Assembly: GCF_025195125.1 (NCBI RefSeq)
Contig: NZ_JAMGSL010000006.1
Coordinates: 169,815-233,814, forward strand
Source of the DNA: Streptomyces sp. Je 1-79
GTDB lineage: Bacteria > Actinomycetota > Actinomycetes > Streptomycetales > Streptomycetaceae
Direction of reading: 5' to 3'
DNA length: 64,000 nt
Shown here: positions 26,769-34,528 of the stretch, piece after piece
How positions within the stretch are numbered: the stretch's first letter is position 1
Layout of the letters: each line of letters begins with the position of its first letter
The notes under the pieces: generated by a model
What the model was told of the DNA's origin: nothing
Databases searched by the model: none
What the model saw: only the letters and a program-made list of their open reading frames with translations
Made by a program: the position numbers and the translations under genes

Positions 26769-27330
26769 CGGCGGCGCGGCCCGTTCAACCACCAGCGCGA
26801 AGATCGTGGTGGCGGGTGGCTTCGGCGTGGGCAAGACCACGTTCGTCGGCGCCGTCTCGGAGATCAACCCGCTGCGTACCGAGGCCGTCATGACGTCTGC
26901 GTCCGCGGGCATCGACGACCTCACTCACACCGGCGACAAGACGACGACGACTGTCGCGATGGACTTCGGCCGTATCACCCTGGACCAGGACCTGATCCTG
27001 TACCTCTTCGGTACGCCCGGTCAGGACCGCTTCTGGTTCATGTGGGACGACCTGGTCCGCGGCGCCATCGGCGCCGTCGTGCTCGTGGACACCCGCCGTC
27101 TCGCCGACTGCTTCCCCGCGGTCGACTACTTCGAGAACAGCGGCCTGCCGTTCGTCATCGCCCTGAACGGGTTCGACGGCCACCAGCCGTACAACCCGGA
27201 GGAGGTCCGCGAGGCCCTCCAGATCGGCCCGGACACGCCGATCATCACGACCGACGCCCGCCACCGCGCGGACGCCAAGAGCGCGCTCATCACCCTGGTC
27301 GAGCACGCCCTCATGGCCCGCCTGCGGTAG
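26749..27330 (+). CDS. cvnD: Conservon small GTPase, second copy
   Basis: 193-residue GTPase, nearly identical in protein to the one at 21541-22134: GGFGVGKTTFVGAV, LFGTPGQDRFWFMWDD, IALNGFDG. It differs mainly at the first ten residues and a few C-terminal sites. GTG start 26749. It ends the conservon, followed by a perfect 19-bp terminator stem. Confidence 0.93.
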   Translation: MDFASSSGGAARSTTSAKIVVAGGFGVGKTTFVGAVSEINPLRTEAVMTSASAGIDDLTHTGDKTTTTVAMDFGRITLDQDLILYLFGTPGQDRFWFMWDDLVRGAIGAVVLVDTRRLADCFPAVDYFENSGLPFVIALNGFDGHQPYNPEEVREALQIGPDTPIITTDARHRADAKSALITLVEHALMARLR

Positions 27331-27350
27331 CCGTCCCCACGGCAGTACGG

Positions 27351-27389
27351 CGAAGGCCCCGCGCACCGGTCCGGTGCGCGGGGCCTTCG
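27351..27389 (+). terminator. Conservon 2 terminator
   Basis: Perfect 19-bp stem (CGAAGGCCCCGCGCACCGG and its complement) with a single central base, 20 nt after cvnD. Confidence 0.88.
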
Positions 27390-27404
27390 CCGTGCCCGCC
27401 CGCC

Positions 27405-27509
27405 GTTCTCGGGCCTGGGGGTGTTCTCGGGCCCGCACCCGTTCTCGGGCCCGCACGCCGTTCTCGGGCCTGCGGGGCGTTCTCCGTACCAGGACGGCGT
27501 TCTCCGGCC
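27405..27509. repeat. Degenerate tandem repeat, unit 18-20 bp
   Basis: GTTCTCGGGCC recurs at 27405, 27423, 27441 and 27460, with decayed copies at 27479 and 27499 (GTTCTCC). The spacing is 18, 18, 19, 19, 20 bp. The array fills the gap between the two convergent terminators, in a 312-bp stretch with no gene. Confidence 0.75.
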
Positions 27510-27596
27510 CGCGAGGGCCGTCCGGTGGCCGCGGGAGCCTTGCCCGTCGGCCGGCTGCGGCCCGGGTATGGGCCCCGGGTACGGCCCCCGGCATGG

Positions 27597-27631
27597 CGAA
27601 GGCCCCGTCTCCGGCGGAGACGGGGCCTTCG
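27597..27631 (-). terminator. acc operon terminator
   Basis: Perfect 17-bp stem CGAAGGCCCCGTCTCCG and its complement, 1-nt centre, 11 nt past the accE stop. The outer 11 bp are the same as in the conservon terminator at 27351. Confidence 0.85.
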
Positions 27632-27642
27632 GTGCGGCGGGG

Positions 27643-27855
27643 TCAGCCCTGCCAGGAGTGGGAGGGGCGGAAGCCCGACTGACGCTCCAGGCGGCGCCAG
27701 CCGGCCGTGGAGCGGCCGTGGGCGGACGCCACCGCGTCGTGGGCGGGCTGGGCGGCGGCGCGGGCCAGGAGGACCGCGGTGATGGCGGCCAGCTCCTCGG
27801 GATCGGCGTGGCCCTTCTCGACTCGGAGAAGGTTGGCTGTGGCAGGCGTGGTCAC
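27643..27855 (-). CDS. accE: Acyl-CoA carboxylase epsilon subunit
   Basis: 70-residue AccE. The family segment is LLRVEKGHADPEELAAITAVL; the C terminus has Trp-Arg-rich GWRRLERQSGFRP as in other AccE/PccE proteins. Actinobacterial acyl-CoA carboxylases need this small protein for full activity of the alpha-beta complex. GTG start, 15 bp after the beta-subunit gene. Confidence 0.9.
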   Translation of the reverse strand: MTTPATANLLRVEKGHADPEELAAITAVLLARAAAQPAHDAVASAHGRSTAGWRRLERQSGFRPSHSWQG

Positions 27856-27870
27856 GTGGATGCGCTCCTC

Positions 27871-29472
27871 TTACTGAGGCGGGTTGCCGTGCTTGCGGGA
27901 CGGCAGGTCGGCGTGCTTGGTGCGCAGCATGGCGAGGGACCTGATGAGGACCTCCCGCGTCTCTGCGGGGTCGATCACGTCGTCGACCAGACCGCGTTCC
28001 GCGGCGTAGTACGGGTGCATCAGCTCGGCCTTGTACTCCTTGACCATGCGGGCCCGCATGGCTTCGGAGTCCTCGGCTTCCGCGATCTGCTTGCGGAAGA
28101 TGACGTTGGCGGCACCTTCGGCGCCCATCACCGCGATCTCGTTGGTGGGCCAGGCGTACGTCAGGTCGGCGCCGATGGACTGGGAGTCCATGACGATGTA
28201 TGCGCCGCCGTACGCCTTGCGCAGGATCAGGCTGATCCGGGGCACGGTCGCGTTGCAGTACGCGTACAGCAGCTTCGCGCCGTGGCGGATGATTCCACCG
28301 TGCTCCTGGTCAACGCCCGGCAGGAAGCCAGGTACGTCCAAAAGGGTGACGATGGGGATATTGAAAGCATCGCACATCTGAACGAAACGGGCGGCCTTCT
28401 CCGAGGCCTCGATGTCCAGGACGCCGGCCAGCGACTGCGGCTGGTTGGCGACGATGCCCACGACCTGGCCGTCCAGGCGGGCCAGCGCACAGATGATGTT
28501 GCGGGCCCAGCGCTCGTGGATCTCCAGGTAGTCGCCCTCGTCGACGAGCTCCTCGATCACCTTGTGCATGTCGTACGGACGGTTGCCGTCCGCCGGCACC
28601 AGGTCGAGCAGGACGTCCGAGCGGCGGTCCGCCGGGTCTCCGGAGGCCGCAGTCGGCGGGTTCTCACGGTTGTTCTGCGGCAGCATCGACAGGAGGTAGC
28701 GCACCTCCGCGATGCAGGTCTCCTCGTCGTCGTACGCGAAGTGCGCCACGCCGCTGGTCTCGGCGTGCACGTCCGCGCCGCCGAGGCCGTTCTGGGTGAT
28801 CTCCTCGCCGGTGACCGCCTTGACGACGTCCGGGCCGGTGATGAACATCTGCGAGGTCTCGCGGACCATGAAGACGAAGTCTGTCAGGGCCGGCGAGTAG
28901 GCCGCGCCGCCCGCGCACGGACCGAGCATCACGGAGATCTGCGGGATGACACCCGAGGCCCGGGTGTTGCGCTGGAAGATGCCGCCGTAGCCGGCGAGGG
29001 CGGAGACGCCCTCCTGGATACGGGCGCCGGCGCCGTCGTTCAGCGAGACCAGCGGCGCGCCGGCCGCGATGGCCATGTCCATGATCTTATGGATCTTGGT
29101 GGCGTGGGCCTCGCCCAGCGCGCCGCCGAAGATCCGGAAGTCGTGCGCGTAGACGAAGACCGTACGGCCCTCGACCGTGCCCCAGCCGGTGATGACACCG
29201 TCGGTGTAGGGCTTCTTGGCCTCCAGGCCGAAGCCGGTGGCGCGGTGCCGGCGCAGCTGCTCGACCTCGTTGAAGGAACCGGGGTCGACCAGCAGCTCGA
29301 TGCGCTCACGAGCGGTGAGCTTGCCCTTGGCGTGCTGGGCCTCGGTCGCGCGGTCGCTCGGTCCGCGCCGCGCCTCCTCGCGCAGGGCGTGCAGCTCGGC
29401 CACACGGCCTCGGGCGTCGGTCGGCGCGCTGGCCTCGGTCGGCTCGCTCGGGATCTGGTCCACAACGGTCAT
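27871..29472 (-). CDS. accB: Acyl-CoA (propionyl/acetyl) carboxylase beta subunit
   Basis: 533-residue carboxyltransferase of the AccD/PccB family, which moves CO2 from biotin of an AccA subunit to acetyl- or propionyl-CoA, feeding fatty-acid and polyketide precursors. Oxyanion-hole glycines occur in GGSARI-like NDGAGARIQEGV and in AYGGAYIVMDSQSIGADL. The N terminus (MTVVDQIPSEPTEASAPTDARG) is a flexible leader. The biotinylated alpha subunit is not in the window. Confidence 0.95.
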   Translation of the reverse strand: MTVVDQIPSEPTEASAPTDARGRVAELHALREEARRGPSDRATEAQHAKGKLTARERIELLVDPGSFNEVEQLRRHRATGFGLEAKKPYTDGVITGWGTVEGRTVFVYAHDFRIFGGALGEAHATKIHKIMDMAIAAGAPLVSLNDGAGARIQEGVSALAGYGGIFQRNTRASGVIPQISVMLGPCAGGAAYSPALTDFVFMVRETSQMFITGPDVVKAVTGEEITQNGLGGADVHAETSGVAHFAYDDEETCIAEVRYLLSMLPQNNRENPPTAASGDPADRRSDVLLDLVPADGNRPYDMHKVIEELVDEGDYLEIHERWARNIICALARLDGQVVGIVANQPQSLAGVLDIEASEKAARFVQMCDAFNIPIVTLLDVPGFLPGVDQEHGGIIRHGAKLLYAYCNATVPRISLILRKAYGGAYIVMDSQSIGADLTYAWPTNEIAVMGAEGAANVIFRKQIAEAEDSEAMRARMVKEYKAELMHPYYAAERGLVDDVIDPAETREVLIRSLAMLRTKHADLPSRKHGNPPQ

Positions 29473-29643
29473 GTACCGACCCTACGAAGCCGAGCAAGGA
29501 AATCCCGCCGTTGACTCCGTACAGTCTCCCGAGTCGAATCCTGGTGGAGTAAGACAGAACCGTGTCCGGCACCGGCCGAGTCGACAGCCAGACACCCCTC
29601 GCTCTTGTGGGGTTCCCACAGAGACCCCTGCGCGGCCACCTCG

Positions 29644-29684
29644 CCGCGGATCCCGCCCCGGCGGAACCGGGGCGGGATCCGCGG
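29644..29684 (-). terminator. GH101 gene terminator
   Basis: 18-bp perfect stem (CCGCGGATCCCGCCCCGG and its complement) with loop CGGAA, 8 nt beyond the stop of the glycosidase gene. Confidence 0.88.
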
Positions 29685-29691
29685 CCGGATT

Positions 29692-32600
29692 CTAGTGGGA
29701 TCCTCCGCAGTGGAACCTGACGTTCCCCCAGTCCGCGTGGTCGTTGCCGTTGCCGTCCCCGCCGTCCCCGGTCACGAGGTCGACGTAGGTGGCTCCGGAC
29801 ACGTCGGCGGTGAGCGGCCAGGCGGCGTCCGTCGCCTTGAGGACCGGCGACTTCACCTTCTCCGTACCGTTGGCGAGGACGCCGAACGTGACGGTGCCGC
29901 GGCTGGTCTGGACGTCGTCCACGCCGACCTCGGCGGTCACGGTGGTGCACTTCCCGCCCAGGTAGTAGCGGACCTTGGAGGGGGCGTGGGCGCCGAGGCC
30001 CTTCTCGTACGTCACTCCCCCGATCCGCAGCGGGCCGCCGTCGCCGGTGCCCGTCTCGCCGTTGGACCCGTCGCGCTCGACCGGTCCCCAGCCGTTGGTG
30101 GCCGAGGTCCAGTCCAGGTCGCTCGCCCAGCTGTCCGTGGTGGGAGGCGGAGGCAGGGTGCGGGCGGTGGTGGCGGCGGTCAGCTTCCGGGCCTCTCCCC
30201 CGACGGTGTACGTAAGCGTCGAGCCGAGTCCGTACGACTGGTAGGCCGCGTCCACCGGGGGCGTCACCTGCCAGGTGGCGGTGGCCCTGGCTCCTGCCTC
30301 GACCGTCCCGAGCGCGACGGGGGCGGCCGGCACGGCGGTCCAGCCCTCGGGGAGTTCCAGGGTCGCCGTGGCCCCGGCGACGGCGGCCGCCTCGTCGTTG
30401 GTGAAGGTGGCCGTGACCTGGTTCGGGCGGCCCGGCTCCAGCGTCTCGGGGGCGGCGAGCGCGAGCGTGCCGCAGGCGGCCTTCTCGGGCGCCGGGCCGA
30501 GGTCGGTGACGGTGAAGGAGTCGAGGACGAAGTCGGCTCCCTCGGGGGCGTCGGCGCGCTTGCGCAGTCCGGTCCAGGTGTCGCCGCAGCCGGCCGTGAC
30601 GGTCTCGGAGAAGTGCCCGGTGGTCCGCTGCTGCCCGACGGGCGTACGGCGGGTCTCCACCGGGGTCCCGTCGTGACGGTCGTAGCCGGTGACCCACTCG
30701 TAGGCGCCCGCGTGGCTGGACTGGTAGTCGTACGCGACGCGGTAGGCGCGGCCGTCCTTCATGGGGACGGTCCAGGGCGCGGTGCGGTAGACCAGGCCGC
30801 TGTTCTCGTCGTGGGACTTCAGCGACTCGGCGCCGCCGATGACGTCGTCGATCAGCTTTCCGTTCCAGCCGGACTGGGTGTACGGCGCGTGGAGCTGGGC
30901 GATGTGGGTGCGCGGGTCGGTCGTCCCCCCGGAGTCGCCCTTGAGGAAGGGGCCCCAGCCCTGGTCGACGGCCTCGAAGTCCTCGTACGCGAGCGCGCCG
31001 GCCTTGGTCGCCGGGTCGTTGGCGACGACCCGGACGTCGTCGATCCGGACGGTGGCCGTGGAGCCGCCCGCCGCCTCGACCTTGAGGGTGGTGGCGCCGG
31101 CGGGGGCGGTGAAGGTGACCTTGGCGCGCTGGAGGCGGGTGCCGTTCCAGTCGGAGGCGGCGACCTGGTCCGGGAGCGCCGAACGCTCGACGGTGACGGA
31201 CTTCCCGCCGACGGAGAGCGTGGTGGGGCGGGTCTTCCCGGGCTCGACCTCGATCAGGGCGGAGGCGGTGTAGCGCCCGCCGGGGGTGAGGCCGGTGATC
31301 CGCTGTTGTACGGACGCGGTGGCGGAGCCGGTGAGCTCGGCGCTGTTGCGGCCCTGGCCGTCGGTGTCACGGGCGACCGTGCCCGCCTTGGACCAGCTTG
31401 CGAGCGCGGTGTCGTTGAAGCCGGGGTCCTCGACCGGGGTGCCCTGGCCCCAGCGCGGGTCGCGGGGCGCGGGGGCGCGGTCGGGGTAGAGGACGTAGGG
31501 CTGTCCCGCGGCGGCGTCGAGCGTGATCGTGCCGCCGCTCGGCCGTACCGTCGCGGTCTTGACGCGGCCGTTGTCGGTGAGCTTGTAGACGCTGTACGAG
31601 CGGTTGCCGGGCACCGCCCAACTCGTCTTTCCGCCCGCCTTGTTGTAGTGGTACAGCTTCTTCCCGCCGTCCCAGGGCAGCAGGTAGTTCTCGCCGTCGA
31701 GGACCTTGCGGCCGTTCTCGTAGAACGTGCGCCGGCCGTCCTCGACGGTGCCGCGGACGCCGCCGGTGAAGGTGAGGTCGTTGCCGTTCCAGCGGGTGAT
31801 CCGCTGCTGCTGGAGGTACTTGGCGGGCAGGTTCTTCTGCCAGATGTTGGCGTAGAAGTGGTTCCAGTCGGTCTCGCCGGTCCAGCCCTCGAAGTCCTCA
31901 AGGGCGGTCTGGCCGAGGACCGGGTGGTTGTTCCAGACGTCCTTCTCGCCGTTGCGGATGAAGCGGACGATCTGGGAGTTGAGGCCCTTGTTGGTGGCGC
32001 CGCCGTAGTTCAGGTCGTTGGCCCAGTGGGACCAGAGCGAGGCCCGCTCGAACTTCTCGGACCACTCGGTGGCGACGTTCCAGCCCTGGGACTGCACGGC
32101 CTGGAGCGTCTTGTCGGCGATCCACCCGTGGGTGTAGTAGACGTCGATGTAGAGCATCGACAGGTTGGGGTCGGTCTCGTCGCGGAGCTGCTGGAAGCGG
32201 CGGGCGAGGTCGCCGCTGTTGATGTCCCGGCGCTGGTCGATGTAGTAGCTCTGGTTGAGCCAGTTCCAGCCGGGCTTCGCCTTGTCGACGAGGGTCTCGC
32301 TGAAGTTCTTCGCCTCGGGGTACGACTCGGTGGCGTTGACGTGGACGCCGAAGCCCGCGCCCCACTTCCTGCCCTCCTTGAGGAGGGTGTTGAGGTCGGC
32401 GAGACCGCCGGCGCGCTTGTTGTAGTTGCCGCCGTAGTCCGGGTGGGCGGAGTCGTGGCCCTCGGAGCCGTACCCCTTGAGCAGCGCGAACTGGCCGAGT
32501 CCGTCGGTGGCGAGGGAGATCCGCTTGACGTCGTCGAGGGTGCGCAGGAAGGGGTGGGTGGCGTGGGACGCGAAGTTGAACGGGATGTGGGCGACCACCC

Positions 32601-33534
32601 GGTCGGGGGTCTCGTCGCCGCCGGGCGTCCTGATCCCGATGGCGGGGAAGGCGAGGGCGCCGTCCTGCCAGTCCGTCCTCCCGTCGCCGTTGGCGTCGGG
32701 GGTGACGACCACCTTCGCCCAGGGGAGGTTCTTGCCGCTCTCGGGGGCGGGGGCGCCCTCGCCGCGGTAGGTCCACTGGCCGGACCAGACACCGACGCGG
32801 GTCTCGGTGCCGTTCTTGCGGGCCTGGTGCCAGAAGCGGGCGCCGTCGCGCGCGCTCGCGCCGGAGGGCTTGTCGTAGCTGGAGTTGGACTCGACGGCGG
32901 CGGCGAGGGCGCCGGTGTTGACAAGTGCGTAGCTCGCCCCGGTGGCGGTGGGCTCGGCCGGGGTGGCGTCGGTGATGTCGGCGAAGACGTCCGCGGTACG
33001 GGTGGAGTCGGGGTCGAGCCGGGTGAAGGCGGTCTCGGCGCCGGCGTCCGAGGAGCCGACGGACACCAGGTCGTGGCCGGGTATGTCGATCGTGCCGACC
33101 CGGAAGGCGGCGGTGTCCCGCACGGCGGTGACCTTGAAGGTGGTGGCGCGGCCGCTGACACCGATGCTCGCGTCGATCTCGACCCCGGGCAGGGCGGGAA
33201 AGGCCAGGGTGTACGCGGCGGAGGAGTCCTTCAGGACGGGGGCGCCGGTGGCCCGGACGTCGTACGCGGTGCCGTTGAGGACGACCTGTGCGACCGGCGC
33301 CGTACTGCCGAGGAGCCGGGCACCGGTGGCGCGGTCCGTGTACGAGAGGACGCGCGGGAAGTCCTCGGCGACGCTGACGGAGAGCTGCGCGGAGCGGATC
33401 CGGGCCTCGGCGGCGTCGGCCCCGGCGGGCGTCCTCGGCTCGGCGAGGGCGGGTCCCGACAGGGCGAACACGGCGGACGACGCGGCGGCGAGCGCGCAGG
33501 CGGCACGGATTCTTGGCGACTTGGGGAGGGGCAT
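29692..33534 (-). CDS. Secreted endo-alpha-N-acetylgalactosaminidase-like glycosidase (GH101)
   Basis: 1280-residue extracellular enzyme. A signal peptide (MPLPKSPRIRAACALAAASS..., cut after GPALA) starts at ATG 33534. A beta-sandwich (~40-290) precedes a GH101-type barrel with YGSEGHDSAHPDYGGNYNKR, MLYIDVYYTHGW (the Asp fits the catalytic nucleophile) and VATEWSEKFERASLWSHW. The rest is accessory: carbohydrate-binding beta domains (~690-1000), a NEW3-type alpha-galactosidase-associated domain (~1060-1120) and a C-terminal NPCBM module (TYEKGLGAHAPSKVRYYLGG). GH101 enzymes release the Gal-GalNAc core of mucin O-glycans. Monocistronic, divergent from yceI. Confidence 0.87.
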   Translation of the reverse strand: MPLPKSPRIRAACALAAASSAVFALSGPALAEPRTPAGADAAEARIRSAQLSVSVAEDFPRVLSYTDRATGARLLGSTAPVAQVVLNGTAYDVRATGAPVLKDSSAAYTLAFPALPGVEIDASIGVSGRATTFKVTAVRDTAAFRVGTIDIPGHDLVSVGSSDAGAETAFTRLDPDSTRTADVFADITDATPAEPTATGASYALVNTGALAAAVESNSSYDKPSGASARDGARFWHQARKNGTETRVGVWSGQWTYRGEGAPAPESGKNLPWAKVVVTPDANGDGRTDWQDGALAFPAIGIRTPGGDETPDRVVAHIPFNFASHATHPFLRTLDDVKRISLATDGLGQFALLKGYGSEGHDSAHPDYGGNYNKRAGGLADLNTLLKEGRKWGAGFGVHVNATESYPEAKNFSETLVDKAKPGWNWLNQSYYIDQRRDINSGDLARRFQQLRDETDPNLSMLYIDVYYTHGWIADKTLQAVQSQGWNVATEWSEKFERASLWSHWANDLNYGGATNKGLNSQIVRFIRNGEKDVWNNHPVLGQTALEDFEGWTGETDWNHFYANIWQKNLPAKYLQQQRITRWNGNDLTFTGGVRGTVEDGRRTFYENGRKVLDGENYLLPWDGGKKLYHYNKAGGKTSWAVPGNRSYSVYKLTDNGRVKTATVRPSGGTITLDAAAGQPYVLYPDRAPAPRDPRWGQGTPVEDPGFNDTALASWSKAGTVARDTDGQGRNSAELTGSATASVQQRITGLTPGGRYTASALIEVEPGKTRPTTLSVGGKSVTVERSALPDQVAASDWNGTRLQRAKVTFTAPAGATTLKVEAAGGSTATVRIDDVRVVANDPATKAGALAYEDFEAVDQGWGPFLKGDSGGTTDPRTHIAQLHAPYTQSGWNGKLIDDVIGGAESLKSHDENSGLVYRTAPWTVPMKDGRAYRVAYDYQSSHAGAYEWVTGYDRHDGTPVETRRTPVGQQRTTGHFSETVTAGCGDTWTGLRKRADAPEGADFVLDSFTVTDLGPAPEKAACGTLALAAPETLEPGRPNQVTATFTNDEAAAVAGATATLELPEGWTAVPAAPVALGTVEAGARATATWQVTPPVDAAYQSYGLGSTLTYTVGGEARKLTAATTARTLPPPPTTDSWASDLDWTSATNGWGPVERDGSNGETGTGDGGPLRIGGVTYEKGLGAHAPSKVRYYLGGKCTTVTAEVGVDDVQTSRGTVTFGVLANGTEKVKSPVLKATDAAWPLTADVSGATYVDLVTGDGGDGNGNDHADWGNVRFHCGGSH

Positions 33535-33684
33535 GGGGACTAGTTGGGCCCCCCGGCGGGACACCGTCAACGGCATGGCGGCCCGGAGCCCCCGGCAGTC
33601 CAAGAACCCCCTTCGGTTAGTCCAAGCGGGTGGACATCGGACCAGGATGTTGAATGTTGAACGGAATAGGGTTATCGTCGTTCT

Positions 33685-33700
33685 CGTTGAAGGTTCAACG
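33685..33700. promoter_or_regulatory. Palindromic operator-like site before yceI
   Basis: CGTTGAA-GG-TTCAACG, a perfect 7-bp inverted repeat, with two further GTTGAA half-sites at 33649-33661. The AT-rich context and position 55 bp before yceI suggest a MarR/ArsR-like operator; the regulator is not adjacent. Confidence 0.5.
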
Positions 33701-33755
33701 AAACGCATCACAAGCCTCCGCGCCACCCCCGCGCACCGTCCCCAAGGAGCACGTC

Positions 33756-34367
33756 ATGGGCATCTTCGGCCGCAAGAGCAACGACACCGACACCGCCGTC
33801 GCCACCCTCACCGTCGACCCGGCGCTCGCCGCGCTGACCGGCGAGTACACCATCGACCCGGCCCACAGCAGCATCGGCTTCACTGTCCGTCACGCGATGG
33901 TCACCAACGTCCGCGGCACCTTCGCCGAGCACGAGGGCACCCTGAACCTCGACGGCGCGAACCCGGGCGCCTCCGCCGCCTCGATCGAGGTCAGGATCGC
34001 CTCCGTCGACACCGGCATCGGCGACCGCGACAACCACCTGCGCAGCGGTGACTTCTTCGACGCCGAGCAGTTCCCGCTGATGACCTTCCGTTCCACGGAG
34101 GCGGAGCAGCTGGGCGGCGACAAGTACCGCGTGACCGGTGACCTCACGATCAAGGACGTCACGAAGCCGCTCTCCATCGACCTGGAGTTCAACGGCTCGG
34201 CCACGGACGTCTACGGCAACGAGCGCGTCGGCTTCGAGGGTTCGGCCGAGATCCTCCGCTCCGCCTGGGGCCTCACCTGGAACGCGGCGCTGGAGACCGG
34301 CGGTGTGATGGTCAGCGACAAGGTGAAGCTGAACTTCGACATCTCCGCGATCAAGACCGCTGCCTGA
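33756..34367 (+). CDS. YceI-family lipocalin-like protein
   Basis: 203-residue YceI-fold protein, a beta-barrel that binds polyisoprenoids. Signature: YTIDPAHSSIGFTVRHAMVTNVRG, then LRSGDFFDAEQFPLMTF and VTGDLTIKDVTKPLSIDLEF. There is no signal peptide; it starts MGIFGRKSNDTDT, so it appears cytoplasmic or membrane-peripheral. ATG 33756 with AAGGAG 6 nt upstream. Single gene followed by a terminator. Confidence 0.92.
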   Translation: MGIFGRKSNDTDTAVATLTVDPALAALTGEYTIDPAHSSIGFTVRHAMVTNVRGTFAEHEGTLNLDGANPGASAASIEVRIASVDTGIGDRDNHLRSGDFFDAEQFPLMTFRSTEAEQLGGDKYRVTGDLTIKDVTKPLSIDLEFNGSATDVYGNERVGFEGSAEILRSAWGLTWNAALETGGVMVSDKVKLNFDISAIKTAA

Positions 34368-34399
34368 GCCTGAGACCCGCCATCGGGGCACACACGAGC

Positions 34400-34434
34400 G
34401 CGCCCGCCTCTCCGTGACGACGGAGGGCGGGCGC
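34400..34434 (+). terminator. yceI terminator
   Basis: GCGCCCGCC-T-CTCCGT / ACGGAG-GGCGGGCGC stem with one bulged base and a 4-nt loop. Confidence 0.8.
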
Positions 34435-34447
34435 TCGGCGTTCCCGG

Positions 34448-34489
34448 GAGGCCGCGCTTCCCGGAGGTCGCGCTTCCCGGAGGTCGCGC
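34448..34489. repeat. 16-bp tandem repeat, 2.6 copies
   Basis: Unit GAGG(C/T)CGCGCTTCCCG at 34448, 34464 and partially at 34480, between the yceI terminator and the clamp gene. Confidence 0.75.
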
Positions 34490-34528
34490 GAGGGGGCTCT
34501 GTCAGTGCGGGCCGCTAGCGTCGGCGCC

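Noticed and set aside
29605..33543. Plus-strand 1312-codon frame
   Set aside because: Antisense of the GH101 gene, which has signal peptide, catalytic motifs and NPCBM; the plus frame has no motif.
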